Source: Roseivirga spongicola (GTDB lineage Bacteria > Bacteroidota > Bacteroidia > Cytophagales > Cyclobacteriaceae). From it: a DNA stretch of 64,000 nucleotides. Positions 27,192 through 35,043 of this stretch are shown here, piece after piece. The stretch spans positions 1,513,765 to 1,577,764 of the forward strand of contig NZ_LRPC01000001.1 of the NCBI RefSeq assembly GCF_001592965.1, given 5' to 3'. The translations under genes were made by a program, and so were the position numbers. The notes beneath the pieces are model-generated. The model had not been told where the DNA came from, did no database searches, and was given only the letters and a program-made list of their open reading frames with translations. Position 1 is the stretch's first letter; each line of letters opens with the position of its first letter.

Positions 27192-27760
27192 AACTTATAT
27201 ATACCAAGGTGGTTGATGCAGAAGTCTAAAGACACATCAAACTCATTGGTATAGTCAATAGTATTAAGAGGAGGAGTGATTGCCATACCAACTTTAAGGC
27301 AGTCACTCCTCACTTCTTTTAAGAACCTATCGTATAGTCCTGCACCATAACCAATTCTGTTTCCTTGTTCATCGAATGAGATGAGTGGCACAAAAACTAT
27401 GTCAATCTGTTTAGGGTCTTCAAGTGCTGAGTTGGTAGGTTCCGGAATTCCTTTTGGGTTAAGTACAAAGTCAGTAGAGTTTATAATCTTATGATGACTT
27501 AGCCTCCTTTCTTTATAGAAGGTTTTAGAGCTTAATACACTCATTTGTTTCTCTCCTATCAGCCAATCGATCAGTTTTAAGGTGTCAGGCTCGTTTTGCT
27601 CAGGCATTGAAACAAAAATATGAGCTGTTTTTAGACTCGTCCTTGAATTAACAAACTGTTGGCAATGCTTTAGTAATTGCTCATTTCTTCTGCCATGCTC
27701 CTCTGCAGTCAGAGTTAGCCGCTTTTCTAGAAACATTGAGCGAAGTACCTTTTTATTCAT
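27188..27760 (-). CDS. 5-formyltetrahydrofolate cyclo-ligase
   Basis: 190 aa. The family signature RIGYGAGLYDRFL (GxGxGxYD) near residue 136 and an N-terminal basic helix (RSMFLEKRLTLTAEEH) identify 5-FTHF cyclo-ligase (FthC/YgfA/MTHFS), which converts 5-formyl-THF to methenyl-THF with ATP. It overlaps the end of bshC by 8 nt, so translation is probably coupled. Its TAA stop shares bases with the TAG of the convergent T9SS gene. Confidence 0.92.
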   Translation of the reverse strand: MNKKVLRSMFLEKRLTLTAEEHGRRNEQLLKHCQQFVNSRTSLKTAHIFVSMPEQNEPDTLKLIDWLIGEKQMSVLSSKTFYKERRLSHHKIINSTDFVLNPKGIPEPTNSALEDPKQIDIVFVPLISFDEQGNRIGYGAGLYDRFLKEVRSDCLKVGMAITPPLNTIDYTNEFDVSLDFCINHLGIYKF

Positions 27761-29336
27761 TGGTTCTGAGCAGATGGAATCGGTAATCGAAAGGTGAAAG
27801 CGAATTAAGGCAATCCTCTACAAAGTTAGGGTTAGTCATGTAGAAGTTAAGGAAGTTGTCTTTTCGCTCTTGAGGCGCTCCTCCAGGGAAAAGTGCTTCC
27901 TTGATAGCGTATATTCTGTTTACCAGTATTTCTTGGTTCTTGCGTTCTGCTTTCAGAATCTTCTGCTCAATTTTCTCTAATGTCTTTTCAGCTTTTCGGT
28001 GTTCCCCCTTCACCATTCTTTCTAATGTCTGATCCACATCTAAAGCTTGCTGAAGTGCCTGCTGATAAATGGCTTCTAGCTTTGCTTTTTCAACGTTCAA
28101 ATCGAGCTTAAATGTGGTCTGTTCTTTAACCTTTTCATTCACCAATTCGTGGTCTTCTTTGAAGAGGTCTTCCCAGGTCAAGTCAATTTGCTCAACTTTT
28201 CTTAAGGTGTTTTTGTCTACAACGGCAGCAAAATTCCTTGGCATTAACAGAGGAAAGGTAGTGCCGAAATGATCGAAAATACCTTTGAGCTGAAGCCAAT
28301 AAACGAGCTCTGACGGGCCACCAACATAGGCCAAATTTGGAAGCAAGAACTCTTGGTATAATGGCCTCAGTAATACGTTGGGACTAAATCTTTCTGGATG
28401 TTTTTCTATTTCTTCTTTCAGCTCTTCTTCTGAGAAGTGGAGGTTGGTTTCTAAGACTTCAAAGCCTGAATCGGTTTTCACAATCCTCGAGCGAATATCA
28501 TCTTTCAGATAAAAGAAATTGATCTCTCTAGGGAAAACCTGTGTCGAATAGCCCGCTTGCTCCAAACTGTCAGTAGTCTTTTGAGCAAGTTCTTGAGGTT
28601 TGTGTTCAAAAAGATCCGATTGAATTACTGGCTTAAATAACTCCTTCATCGCGGCATTGTCTGCATCAATGACTACTAGCCCTCTTTCGCCAAAGAGTGC
28701 GTTAACGTAAGAAAGAACCGCGCTAGCCAGGTTTTTTTTCTTGTAGGCTTCCACAAAGAATTCAGGCATCCCTATAACCTGTTCAAATATTTTATCAATC
28801 CCTTTTAGGTTGAACCTGCCGACAGCGCCTTGCTGGTCTGTTTCCCAAACTAGCTTTTTGCCATTTAGTCTGAAGTATGAAATTTCCTGAAAGTCATGGT
28901 CTTCAGAAGCCATCCAATAAACAGGTACAAAATTATATTCCGGATACTCGTGTTTAAGCTCTTCGCAAGCACGAACCACGGTGACAATTTTATAAATGAA
29001 GTACAGAGGCCCAGTAAAAATGTTAAGCTGGTGGCCCGTTGTTACGGTAAAAGTATTTCCTTCTTTGAGCAGCTCAATGTTAGAAAGGGTTGCTTGGCTA
29101 GCGTCTACTTTTGAATATTGTTCTAAAAGTTGCTCAGAGACTATATCCCTATGCGACTGAGGAAAGTTTCTGTCCTCAATTTGCTTCTTGAAATTTTCCT
29201 TGGTTGGCAATCCATTATGAAATCCTTGAAGAGACTCTTTACCTGATATGTAGTCTAAAAAGAATGATGAAAAACTGTTCGTTTGTTCAAAATCAATTTT
29301 AGAGAGTAAACAGTCAGTCTCAGTTAAGGTGCTCAT
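27753..29336 (-). CDS. bshC: Bacillithiol biosynthesis cysteine-adding enzyme BshC
   Basis: 527 aa, the usual length. It matches BshC along its length: the N-terminal FSSFFLDYISGKESLQGFHNG-like region, TTGHQLNIFTGPLYFIYKI, YWMASEDHDFQEI, NVLLRPLYQEFLLPNLAYVGGPSELVYW, and a C-terminal coiled coil. BshC joins cysteine to glucosaminyl-malate to give bacillithiol, the major low-molecular-weight thiol of many Bacteroidota and Firmicutes. The downstream cyclo-ligase gene overlaps it; bshA and bshB are not in this window. The ytxJ-like gene at 18189 fits a bacillithiol-using cell. Confidence 0.93.
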   Translation of the reverse strand: MSTLTETDCLLSKIDFEQTNSFSSFFLDYISGKESLQGFHNGLPTKENFKKQIEDRNFPQSHRDIVSEQLLEQYSKVDASQATLSNIELLKEGNTFTVTTGHQLNIFTGPLYFIYKIVTVVRACEELKHEYPEYNFVPVYWMASEDHDFQEISYFRLNGKKLVWETDQQGAVGRFNLKGIDKIFEQVIGMPEFFVEAYKKKNLASAVLSYVNALFGERGLVVIDADNAAMKELFKPVIQSDLFEHKPQELAQKTTDSLEQAGYSTQVFPREINFFYLKDDIRSRIVKTDSGFEVLETNLHFSEEELKEEIEKHPERFSPNVLLRPLYQEFLLPNLAYVGGPSELVYWLQLKGIFDHFGTTFPLLMPRNFAAVVDKNTLRKVEQIDLTWEDLFKEDHELVNEKVKEQTTFKLDLNVEKAKLEAIYQQALQQALDVDQTLERMVKGEHRKAEKTLEKIEQKILKAERKNQEILVNRIYAIKEALFPGGAPQERKDNFLNFYMTNPNFVEDCLNSLSPFDYRFHLLRTNE

Positions 29337-29395
29337 AAATTCAGTTTATATGGAAGGTAACAACCTCCAGCCATTCAGGTTCAAAACAACGGAAA

Positions 29396-30712
29396 TTATC
29401 CTTGTGCTGGTTCGCCATATAGGTCGAACTCAGTAGCATCAGTAATTTTAATTTCAGCGAAATCACCCACTCTTAAGTAGTGCTTTTTAGCATCAATATA
29501 AACCTCATTATCAACTTCTGGTGAGTCGTGTTCAGTTCTGCCAATAAAGCTGCCACTTTCTTTTCGGTCAATTAGTACCTTAAAGGTCTTGCCAATCTTT
29601 GCCTGATTGATTTCGTTTGAAATTTCTTCTTGAATCTGCATTACGTGGTTTGCACGCTCTTGTTTCACCTCATCAGGAACATCATCAGTAAAACTATATG
29701 AATGGGTGTTTTCTTCGTGTGAATAGGTGAAGATTCCCAAGCGATCGAAGCGAGACTTTTCAACAAAGTCTACCATGTCGGCAAAGTCTTCTTCAGTTTC
29801 TCCTGGGTGCCCAGCAATCAGCGTGGTTCTAATGGCTATATCAGGTACTCGAGATCTCATTTCGGCCAAAAGGGCCTCAGTTTTCTCTCTTGTAGTACCT
29901 CTTCTCATAAGCTTCAACATATTGGTTGAACCATGTTGAAGTGGAATGTCTAAGTAATTGCAAATATTTGGACGCTCGGCCATCACATCGAGCACATCCA
30001 TTGGGAAACCCGTTGGGAAAGCGTAATGTAGCCTGATCCAATCAATGCCTTCAACATCTGAAAGGCGCTGCATTAGCTCAGCGAGATTTCTCTTTTTGTA
30101 AAGGTCTAATCCGTAGTAGGTAGAATCTTGAGCGATCAATAAAAGCTCCTTGGTTCCGTTCTTGGCTAAATTTTTAGCCTCGGTAACCAATTCTTCAATT
30201 GGTCTGGATTTATGCCCACCACGCATTAAAGGTATAGCGCAGAAAGAGCAAGGTCTGTCACATCCTTCAGCAATTTTCAAATAAGCGTAATGACTAGATG
30301 TTGTGGTGATTCTATCGCCTAAAAGTTCGTGCTTATAGTCGGCTTTGAATTTTTTCAAAAGCGCTGGCAACTCCATAGTGCCGAAGAAGGCATCTACCTG
30401 AGGGATTTCCTTTTCAAGGTCGTCTTTATAGCGGTGTGAAAGACAGCCAGTAACGTAAACTTTCTCTACCAGCCCTTCTTCCTTAGCGTCCACATACCTA
30501 AGAATGGTATCTATAGACTCCTGCTTGGCATTGTCTATAAACCCACAAGTGTTGATGATGACAATGTTAGCATCATCTTTTTTAGACTCGTGAGTGGTTT
30601 TAATTCCATTTCCCTTCAGTTGAGTCAACATTACTTCAGAATCCACTAAGTTCTTTGAGCAACCTAGTGTAACAATATTGACTTTATCTTTCTTCAGCCC
30701 CTTAACCTTCAT
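29396..30712 (-). CDS. rimO: Ribosomal protein S12 methylthiotransferase RimO
   Basis: 438 aa from the ATG at 30712; an upstream in-frame TTG at 30763 adds 17 residues of poor quality. The N-terminal UPF0004 domain has the three cluster Cys (LGCSKNL, NTCGFI, TGCLS). The radical-SAM motif is CDRPCSFC (CxxxCxxC), and a TRAM domain ends the protein (about 370-438). RimO methylthiolates the conserved Asp of S12 with two Fe-S clusters. Downstream of ftsY and rpmG as in many Bacteroidota, with a small unknown gene between. Confidence 0.95.
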   Translation of the reverse strand: MKVKGLKKDKVNIVTLGCSKNLVDSEVMLTQLKGNGIKTTHESKKDDANIVIINTCGFIDNAKQESIDTILRYVDAKEEGLVEKVYVTGCLSHRYKDDLEKEIPQVDAFFGTMELPALLKKFKADYKHELLGDRITTTSSHYAYLKIAEGCDRPCSFCAIPLMRGGHKSRPIEELVTEAKNLAKNGTKELLLIAQDSTYYGLDLYKKRNLAELMQRLSDVEGIDWIRLHYAFPTGFPMDVLDVMAERPNICNYLDIPLQHGSTNMLKLMRRGTTREKTEALLAEMRSRVPDIAIRTTLIAGHPGETEEDFADMVDFVEKSRFDRLGIFTYSHEENTHSYSFTDDVPDEVKQERANHVMQIQEEISNEINQAKIGKTFKVLIDRKESGSFIGRTEHDSPEVDNEVYIDAKKHYLRVGDFAEIKITDATEFDLYGEPAQG

Positions 30713-30800
30713 ATTAATCAATGAATTTGGAGGGCAAAGGTAAGAAGAATTGGTCAGTTTCAAGTTTTAGGTTTGAAGTTCAGAGTTCGGTCAGTGAGGC

Positions 30801-30828
30801 ATAAAACTTTGAACATAAAACTTTGAAC
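30801..30828. repeat. Tandem 14-bp duplication before rimO
   Basis: The unit ATAAAACTTTGAAC occurs twice in direct succession (30801-30814, 30815-30828), with a related TTTGAAGTTCAGAGTT tract just before. The second unit ends at the stop codon of the small unknown gene. It looks like a short slippage or tandem-duplication product in intergenic DNA. Confidence 0.7.
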
Positions 30829-31088
30829 TACCCTCTTCTCTTTCTAAAAGTAATAGGTACCAACTCATCTGTAGGCATTCCAATTTGGTAAAGCTCCCAA
30901 TCAGAGTCATATTTTGAAAGGATTTGACGGATGCAATCTACTCTGTCATCGCTTGGGTTATCGCAGTCGGCCCAGTAGAATACCTCTACACGGTAATTGT
31001 ATGAGCGTTTTTGACCATTTATCTTTACTTCTACCTCAATGTCTTGCTCGCCACTTACTTGGGGGATTTGTATCGCTATAGCACTCAT
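30828..31088 (-). CDS. Conserved small hypothetical protein
   Basis: 86 aa from the ATG at 31088 (an in-frame TTG at 31109 is less likely). Beta-rich at first (IQIPQVSGEQDIEVEVKIN) and then FYWADCDNPSDDRVDCIRQIL with two Cys, ending in a basic tail (TFRKRRG). No signal peptide or membrane segment. I do not recognise the family. Placed between ftsY and rimO, on the same strand, without tight spacing (116 nt to rimO, 181 nt to ftsY), so co-transcription is uncertain. Confidence 0.6.
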   Translation of the reverse strand: MSAIAIQIPQVSGEQDIEVEVKINGQKRSYNYRVEVFYWADCDNPSDDRVDCIRQILSKYDSDWELYQIGMPTDELVPITFRKRRG

Positions 31089-31269
31089 AAGTTGTTCGTT
31101 AATGTACAAATGTTTTCTATCTGCTATTCTAGGAACAAGATGAGTGCCATGAATTTAACTTATTGTATTTCAGTTGATTACATAATGGTTGTGATGAAGT
31201 TTGACCGATAAGGAGCAGTAAAACGTACGAGAACGTTCATGTTTTTACTCTTATTTTGTGGGTTCTTGC

Positions 31270-32223
31270 TTACTTGTTGAAAAGAGAGTCTACAAACTCC
31301 GATTTATTGAAAACCTGAAGGTCTTCTACTTTTTCTCCTACACCAATGTATTTAACTGGTATTTTGAATTGGTCTGAGATGCCAATCACTACACCACCTT
31401 TTGCGGTTCCATCTAGTTTGGTAATTGCTAGTGCAGAAACCTCAGTGGCTTTGGTGAATTCCTTTGCTTGGATAAAAGCATTTTGACCAGTTGAGCCATC
31501 CAGTACCAGAAGTATTTCGTGAGGAGCTTCAGGGATAAACTTCTGCATTACTCTCTTAATCTTGGAGAGTTCATTCATGAGGTTCACTTTGGTATGAAGC
31601 CTTCCTGCAGTATCTACAATTACTAAGTCGGCACCGGTTTCAACGCCTTGTTTAATAGCATCGAAGGCTACAGCGCTCGGGTCGGTGTTCATGCCATGAG
31701 CAACTACAGGAACGCCTACTCTTTCGCCCCAAAGTTTTAGCTGGTCTACTGCTGCAGCTCTAAAGGTATCGGCTGCACCAAGCACAACAGACTTGCCTTT
31801 GCTTTTAAATTGAGCGGCTAGTTTACCAATGGTAGTTGTTTTGCCTACTCCATTAACGCCTACTACAAGAATTACATGCGGTTTGTGACCTTCCGGAAGT
31901 TTGAAGTCGGCTAAGTCTTCAGTATTATTTTCAGCTAAGAGTTCGGCAATTTCATCGCGTAGAATCTGGTCTAGCTCAGTAGTATTCATGTACTTGTCTC
32001 GAGCTACGCGTTCCTCAATCCTCTCAATTATTTTCACGGTGGTTTCTACACCAACATCGGAAGTGATGAGTATTTCTTCGAGTTCATCGAGAACTTCATC
32101 GTCTACTTTAGACTTTCCGGCAACAGCACGGCCAAGCTTGCCAAAGAAGCTTTCTTTAGTCTTTTCAAGTCCTTGATCCAGCTTTTGTTTCTTGTCTTTA
32201 GAAAATAAACCGAATAGTGCCAT
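31270..32223 (-). CDS. ftsY: Signal recognition particle receptor FtsY
   Basis: 317 aa, the short bacterial form without a long acidic A domain. The N domain helix is at 20-95, and the NG GTPase domain contains G1 GVNGVGKTTTIGKLA, DTAGR and TKLDG, with RAAAVDQL (I-box region). FtsY receives ribosome-SRP complexes at the membrane. Preceded by a terminator and a palindromic repeat that separate it from the rpmG-DUF4295 unit, so it has its own transcription start. Confidence 0.97.
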   Translation of the reverse strand: MALFGLFSKDKKQKLDQGLEKTKESFFGKLGRAVAGKSKVDDEVLDELEEILITSDVGVETTVKIIERIEERVARDKYMNTTELDQILRDEIAELLAENNTEDLADFKLPEGHKPHVILVVGVNGVGKTTTIGKLAAQFKSKGKSVVLGAADTFRAAAVDQLKLWGERVGVPVVAHGMNTDPSAVAFDAIKQGVETGADLVIVDTAGRLHTKVNLMNELSKIKRVMQKFIPEAPHEILLVLDGSTGQNAFIQAKEFTKATEVSALAITKLDGTAKGGVVIGISDQFKIPVKYIGVGEKVEDLQVFNKSEFVDSLFNK

Positions 32224-32274
32224 AGTAATGAGGTTTGATGAAGTTGTCTTTTAATATGCTGTAGCCAAATTGGT

Positions 32275-32341
32275 CGTCCTGAGTTTATTTCGGGATTCAT
32301 TCCCTCTTACGCTAAGATTCCGAATCAAGTTCAGAATGACG
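32275..32341. repeat. REP-like palindromic intergenic repeat upstream of ftsY
   Basis: Left arm CGTCCTGAGTTTATTTCGGG (32275-32294, continuing to 32298) is related to the reverse complement of the right arm, which ends CAAGTTCAGAATGACG (to 32341), with about 17 nt between them. The arms agree at most positions but with gaps. Elements of this CGTCATTCTGAACTTG type are scattered through many Bacteroidota intergenic regions; I recognise the pattern from memory and have not searched. Confidence 0.55.
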
Positions 32342-32355
32342 AAAAGAAGTGGCAA

Positions 32356-32381
32356 ACAAAAAAGTCCCTTAACGGGACTTT
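32356..32381 (-). terminator. Intrinsic terminator after DUF4295
   Basis: On the minus strand an 8-bp perfect stem AAAGTCCC / GGGACTTT (32361-32381) with a 5-nt loop is followed by a T-run and TTTGTTTG. It ends the rpmG-DUF4295 transcript before ftsY. Confidence 0.8.
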
Positions 32382-32406
32382 AATATATATGATATTAGGT
32401 AATTTC

Positions 32407-32562
32407 TTATTTATCGGCTAAAACAGATTTAACCATATCTTCAGTAACCATCTCTTCTTTGAAGGTGTAAGCACCTGTTTTTGGAGATTTTACTGCTTTG
32501 ATCACTTTGGCGTATTTTACACCACCTTCTTTCTTTAGGGTTGCAACTACTTTCTTAGCCAT
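32407..32562 (-). CDS. DUF4295 small basic protein
   Basis: 51 aa, read directly from the sequence: begins MAKKVVATLKKEGG and ends VTEDMVKSVLADK before TAA. Rich in Lys, matching the DUF4295 family, which is restricted to Bacteroidota and regularly encoded immediately after rpmG. It starts 2 nt after the rpmG stop and is followed by a terminator, so it is part of a two-gene ribosomal unit. Ribosome association is inferred from context; molecular role unknown. Confidence 0.88.
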   Translation of the reverse strand: MAKKVVATLKKEGGVKYAKVIKAVKSPKTGAYTFKEEMVTEDMVKSVLADK

Positions 32563-32564
32563 GA

Positions 32565-32747
32565 TTACTTAATTTCTTTGTGAACTGTATATTTCTTAAG
32601 AATTGGGTTATACTTCTTCAACTCCAATCTCTCAGTTGTGTTCTTTCTGTTCTTGGTAGTGATGTATCTTGAAGTACCAGGCATTCCGCTGTCCTTGTGC
32701 TCTGTGCACTCCATAATCACCTGAACTCTATTACCTTTCTTAGCCAT
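32565..32747 (-). CDS. rpmG: 50S ribosomal protein L33
   Basis: 60 aa: [21 protein letters not shown] onward (residues 1-21), then [20 protein letters not shown], the standard L33 pattern. This is a C-minus form: the zinc-binding Cys pairs are absent, with only one Cys. Usually rpmB is directly upstream in Bacteroidota; here rpmB is at 43089-43328, about 10 kb away. Its promoter matches consensus and resembles the rpmB promoter. Confidence 0.96.
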   Translation of the reverse strand: MAKKGNRVQVIMECTEHKDSGMPGTSRYITTKNRKNTTERLELKKYNPILKKYTVHKEIK

Positions 32748-32774
32748 TTCTCTTCGCTTTCAAAATTCGGACTG

Positions 32775-32805
32775 CAAATATACGAATGTGATTCTGATAT
32801 TAAAA
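32775..32805 (-). promoter_or_regulatory. Promoter of rpmG-DUF4295
   Basis: Minus strand: -33 TTTT (32802-32805), 19-nt spacer, -7 TATATTTG (32775-32782). The transcribed start region CGGACTGCAAATAT (plus-strand view, 32768-32781) is identical to that before rpmB. Confidence 0.65.
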
Positions 32806-32871
32806 AGCAGAGTTTAAAATTTATTTAAAATAAATTGCCTGTCTATCAGAGACATGAAGGTACAAATCTAA

Positions 32872-33312
32872 TTATTCTGTAATTGGTTTATGCGTACTAA
32901 TGGCAATTCTATTCCAAGCATTAATAGCTACCACAGACATAATTACCTGAGCTAGGTATTTTTCGCCTAAAACTGAGAGTGCCTTATTATAAGTTTCGGT
33001 GCTTAAGCCCCCATTGTGTATTAAGGTAACCTCTTCAGTAACCATCAGAATTATTTGCTCTTCTTCCGAGAAAAAGTTCGTTTCTCTCCATCCATTCAGT
33101 ACAAAGAGCCTCTGTGCCGATTCTCCATTTTCAATAGCATCTTTGCTGTGCATATCTAGGCAAAAGGCACAGCCATTTACTTGTGATGCTCTCATTTTAA
33201 TGAGTTCAACATGAGTTTTGTTCATGCCGCAGTCATTAAGGTACTGCTCTAAAGTAAGTAGTCCTTTGAAACTTTTAGGGTCAATCTGATCAATTTGAAT
33301 TCTGTTTTCCAT
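32872..33312 (-). CDS. AhpD-like / carboxymuconolactone decarboxylase-family protein
   Basis: 146 aa. It has the family motif CAFCLDMHSKDA (CxxC followed by His), near residue 53, typical of alkylhydroperoxidase AhpD-like peroxidases. In these proteins the CxxC cysteines are redox-active and His is part of a proton relay. It is divergent neither from nor overlapping the Crp/Fnr gene, which lies 60 nt upstream on the same strand; this regulator-peroxidase pair recurs in Bacteroidota and suggests an oxidative or electrophile stress role (inference). Confidence 0.85.
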   Translation of the reverse strand: MENRIQIDQIDPKSFKGLLTLEQYLNDCGMNKTHVELIKMRASQVNGCAFCLDMHSKDAIENGESAQRLFVLNGWRETNFFSEEEQIILMVTEEVTLIHNGGLSTETYNKALSVLGEKYLAQVIMSVVAINAWNRIAISTHKPITE

Positions 33313-33372
33313 CTTTCTTTTTTTGTTTGAAGCAAAACTAGAGGGTGAAGAATGGAAAAAACTTAACCTAGT

Positions 33373-33948
33373 TTAAGAAAGCTTTTTTGCTCTTATTTTG
33401 CTTAAATACTCTGGTGTGAGCCCTAAGAAAGTAGCCAGCATATACTGAGGGACTCTTTCTACAAATTCTGGAAAGTTTTCGCGGAAGCGGTTAAACATTT
33501 CCTCCTTAGAGTATTCAAAAACATACTTCATTCGGATAATGGATGCGCCATATGCTATTTCCCATATTTTTCTGAAATATCGCTCTAGGTTGGGGTGCTG
33601 ATGCAATAGATCTGAATATGCCGAATAGGTGATGCTGTAAACAGAAGAAGCCTCTACTGCCTGAGTTTTGAATTCCGTTAGTTGTTGGTTATTAAATGCC
33701 ATGAAGTCAGTAATCCACCAGCCTTCAATGGCAAACTTCACGGTCTTTTCCATTCCCGCAGTGTCTATAAAAGATGAATGGAGACATCCCTTCTCTACAA
33801 AGAAGAGTTTGACGCACTTGGTATTGGCTTCAATTACCACTTCTTTCTTTTCGAGCTGTTGCTCTTCAAAGAAGGGGAGTATGGCTTGGTATTGAGAGTG
33901 ATCAATACTTACAAACTTATTGATGTGCCTGAATAGAAACTCGCTCAT
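33373..33948 (-). CDS. Crp/Fnr-family transcriptional regulator
   Basis: 191 aa. An N-terminal cyclic-nucleotide-binding-like jelly roll (EEQQLEKKEVVIEANTKCV, KFAIEGWWITDF) is followed by a central dimerisation helix and a C-terminal helix-turn-helix (MFNRFRENFPEFVERV, MLATFLGLTPEYLSKIRAKK). This Bacteroidota subtype lacks the canonical cAMP-binding residues, so the effector is unknown. It probably regulates the adjacent AhpD-like gene. Divergent from the MscS-like gene by 178 nt. Confidence 0.88.
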   Translation of the reverse strand: MSEFLFRHINKFVSIDHSQYQAILPFFEEQQLEKKEVVIEANTKCVKLFFVEKGCLHSSFIDTAGMEKTVKFAIEGWWITDFMAFNNQQLTEFKTQAVEASSVYSITYSAYSDLLHQHPNLERYFRKIWEIAYGASIIRMKYVFEYSKEEMFNRFRENFPEFVERVPQYMLATFLGLTPEYLSKIRAKKLS

Positions 33949-34126
33949 GGTTACTAAGGTAGGGGTGATTGTTAGGGCTTAATAATAATTGGTTTACAGT
34001 TAATCTTGAAGGAGTGAACGTGGGAGATTGGTATTTCTGGTGGTCTATATTTTCGTCTTTAGTCAAAACAAAAGTCAGCATTTTACTAGTTGTCTAAAAG
34101 TCAACCATTTTTTAATTGCTTCAACG

Positions 34127-35032
34127 ATGAACGAAAAACTACAAATAGCATTCGATAATTTTTGGTCGAATGTGCTGGAAAACGCACCGTCAATTCTCAT
34201 CGGGTTCGGGCTGCTCATCATTTTCATACTGATCGGCTATGGGCTTCAATCTTTAATTAAGAGAAGGCTTATAAAGCGGCTCAATGATCAGTTGCTTACC
34301 AATTTCATAGCCCGAATTGTATTTCTCATTTTCCTCATAATTGGCCTTACCTCATTTCTCAACGAGGTTGGATGGAGCAAGGCGGCTAGTAGTTTGCTGG
34401 CCGGGGCTGGTGTTTCGGCCTTAATTATTGGCTTTGCCTTTAAAGATATTGGAGAAAATTTCTTGGCTGGCTTCTTTCTGGCCTTTTCCAGACCCTTCAG
34501 CATTGGCGATATTATAGAGATTGACGGAATGACAGGCACTGTGCGTGCGCTAAACTTTAGAAGTACGCATGTACGCACTTTCGATGGGCGTGATGTGTTT
34601 GTGCCGAATGCTTCGCTCATCAAAAATATGCTGACCAATTTTACCCGAGATGGTTTGATGAGGCACAACTTTATAATTGGTATTGACTATGGAGATGACT
34701 TGGTGAAAGCCAACAAAGTAGTACTAGATGAACTCTCGAAGTTAAATGGTCTAGTGCATGCCGAAGGTATGGAACCCTTTGTGGTTATTCAGGAATTCGG
34801 TACCAGTACAATTAATCTGAATATTCATTTCTGGACAAATTCTCACGACTTTGAAGGTTCAGTTCTTCAGCTTAAAAGCGAAGTGATGCGCCTAACCGTA
34901 GATAGACTTACTAAGGAAGGGTTCTCTATGCCAGCCGATATTGTGGAGCTTAAAATCTATAAACCAGAATATGCTATACCAGTAACTGTGAGTGGTAAAA
35001 TTGAGCAGGATAACCTGAAAGGGAAAGTGTAA
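34127..35032 (+). CDS. Small-conductance mechanosensitive ion channel, MscS family
   Basis: 301 aa from the ATG at 34127; a TTG at 34028 would add 33 residues without a plausible signal. Three transmembrane helices (about 20-40, 60-80, 85-110), with the pore-lining TM3 in AASSLLAGAGVSALIIGFAF, and then the beta domain FSRPFSIGDIIEIDG plus the cytoplasmic vestibule. MscS channels open in response to membrane tension during hypo-osmotic shock. Converges with the FAD/NAD(P)-binding gene across an 11-nt gap. Confidence 0.92.
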   Translation: MNEKLQIAFDNFWSNVLENAPSILIGFGLLIIFILIGYGLQSLIKRRLIKRLNDQLLTNFIARIVFLIFLIIGLTSFLNEVGWSKAASSLLAGAGVSALIIGFAFKDIGENFLAGFFLAFSRPFSIGDIIEIDGMTGTVRALNFRSTHVRTFDGRDVFVPNASLIKNMLTNFTRDGLMRHNFIIGIDYGDDLVKANKVVLDELSKLNGLVHAEGMEPFVVIQEFGTSTINLNIHFWTNSHDFEGSVLQLKSEVMRLTVDRLTKEGFSMPADIVELKIYKPEYAIPVTVSGKIEQDNLKGKV

Positions 35033-35043
35033 TGCCTTATTGA

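Noticed and set aside
31110..31269. Possible terminator or RNA gene between the small unknown gene and ftsY
   Set aside because: AGTAAAA/TTTTACT can pair, but the inner part does not form a convincing stem; nothing else found in this gap.
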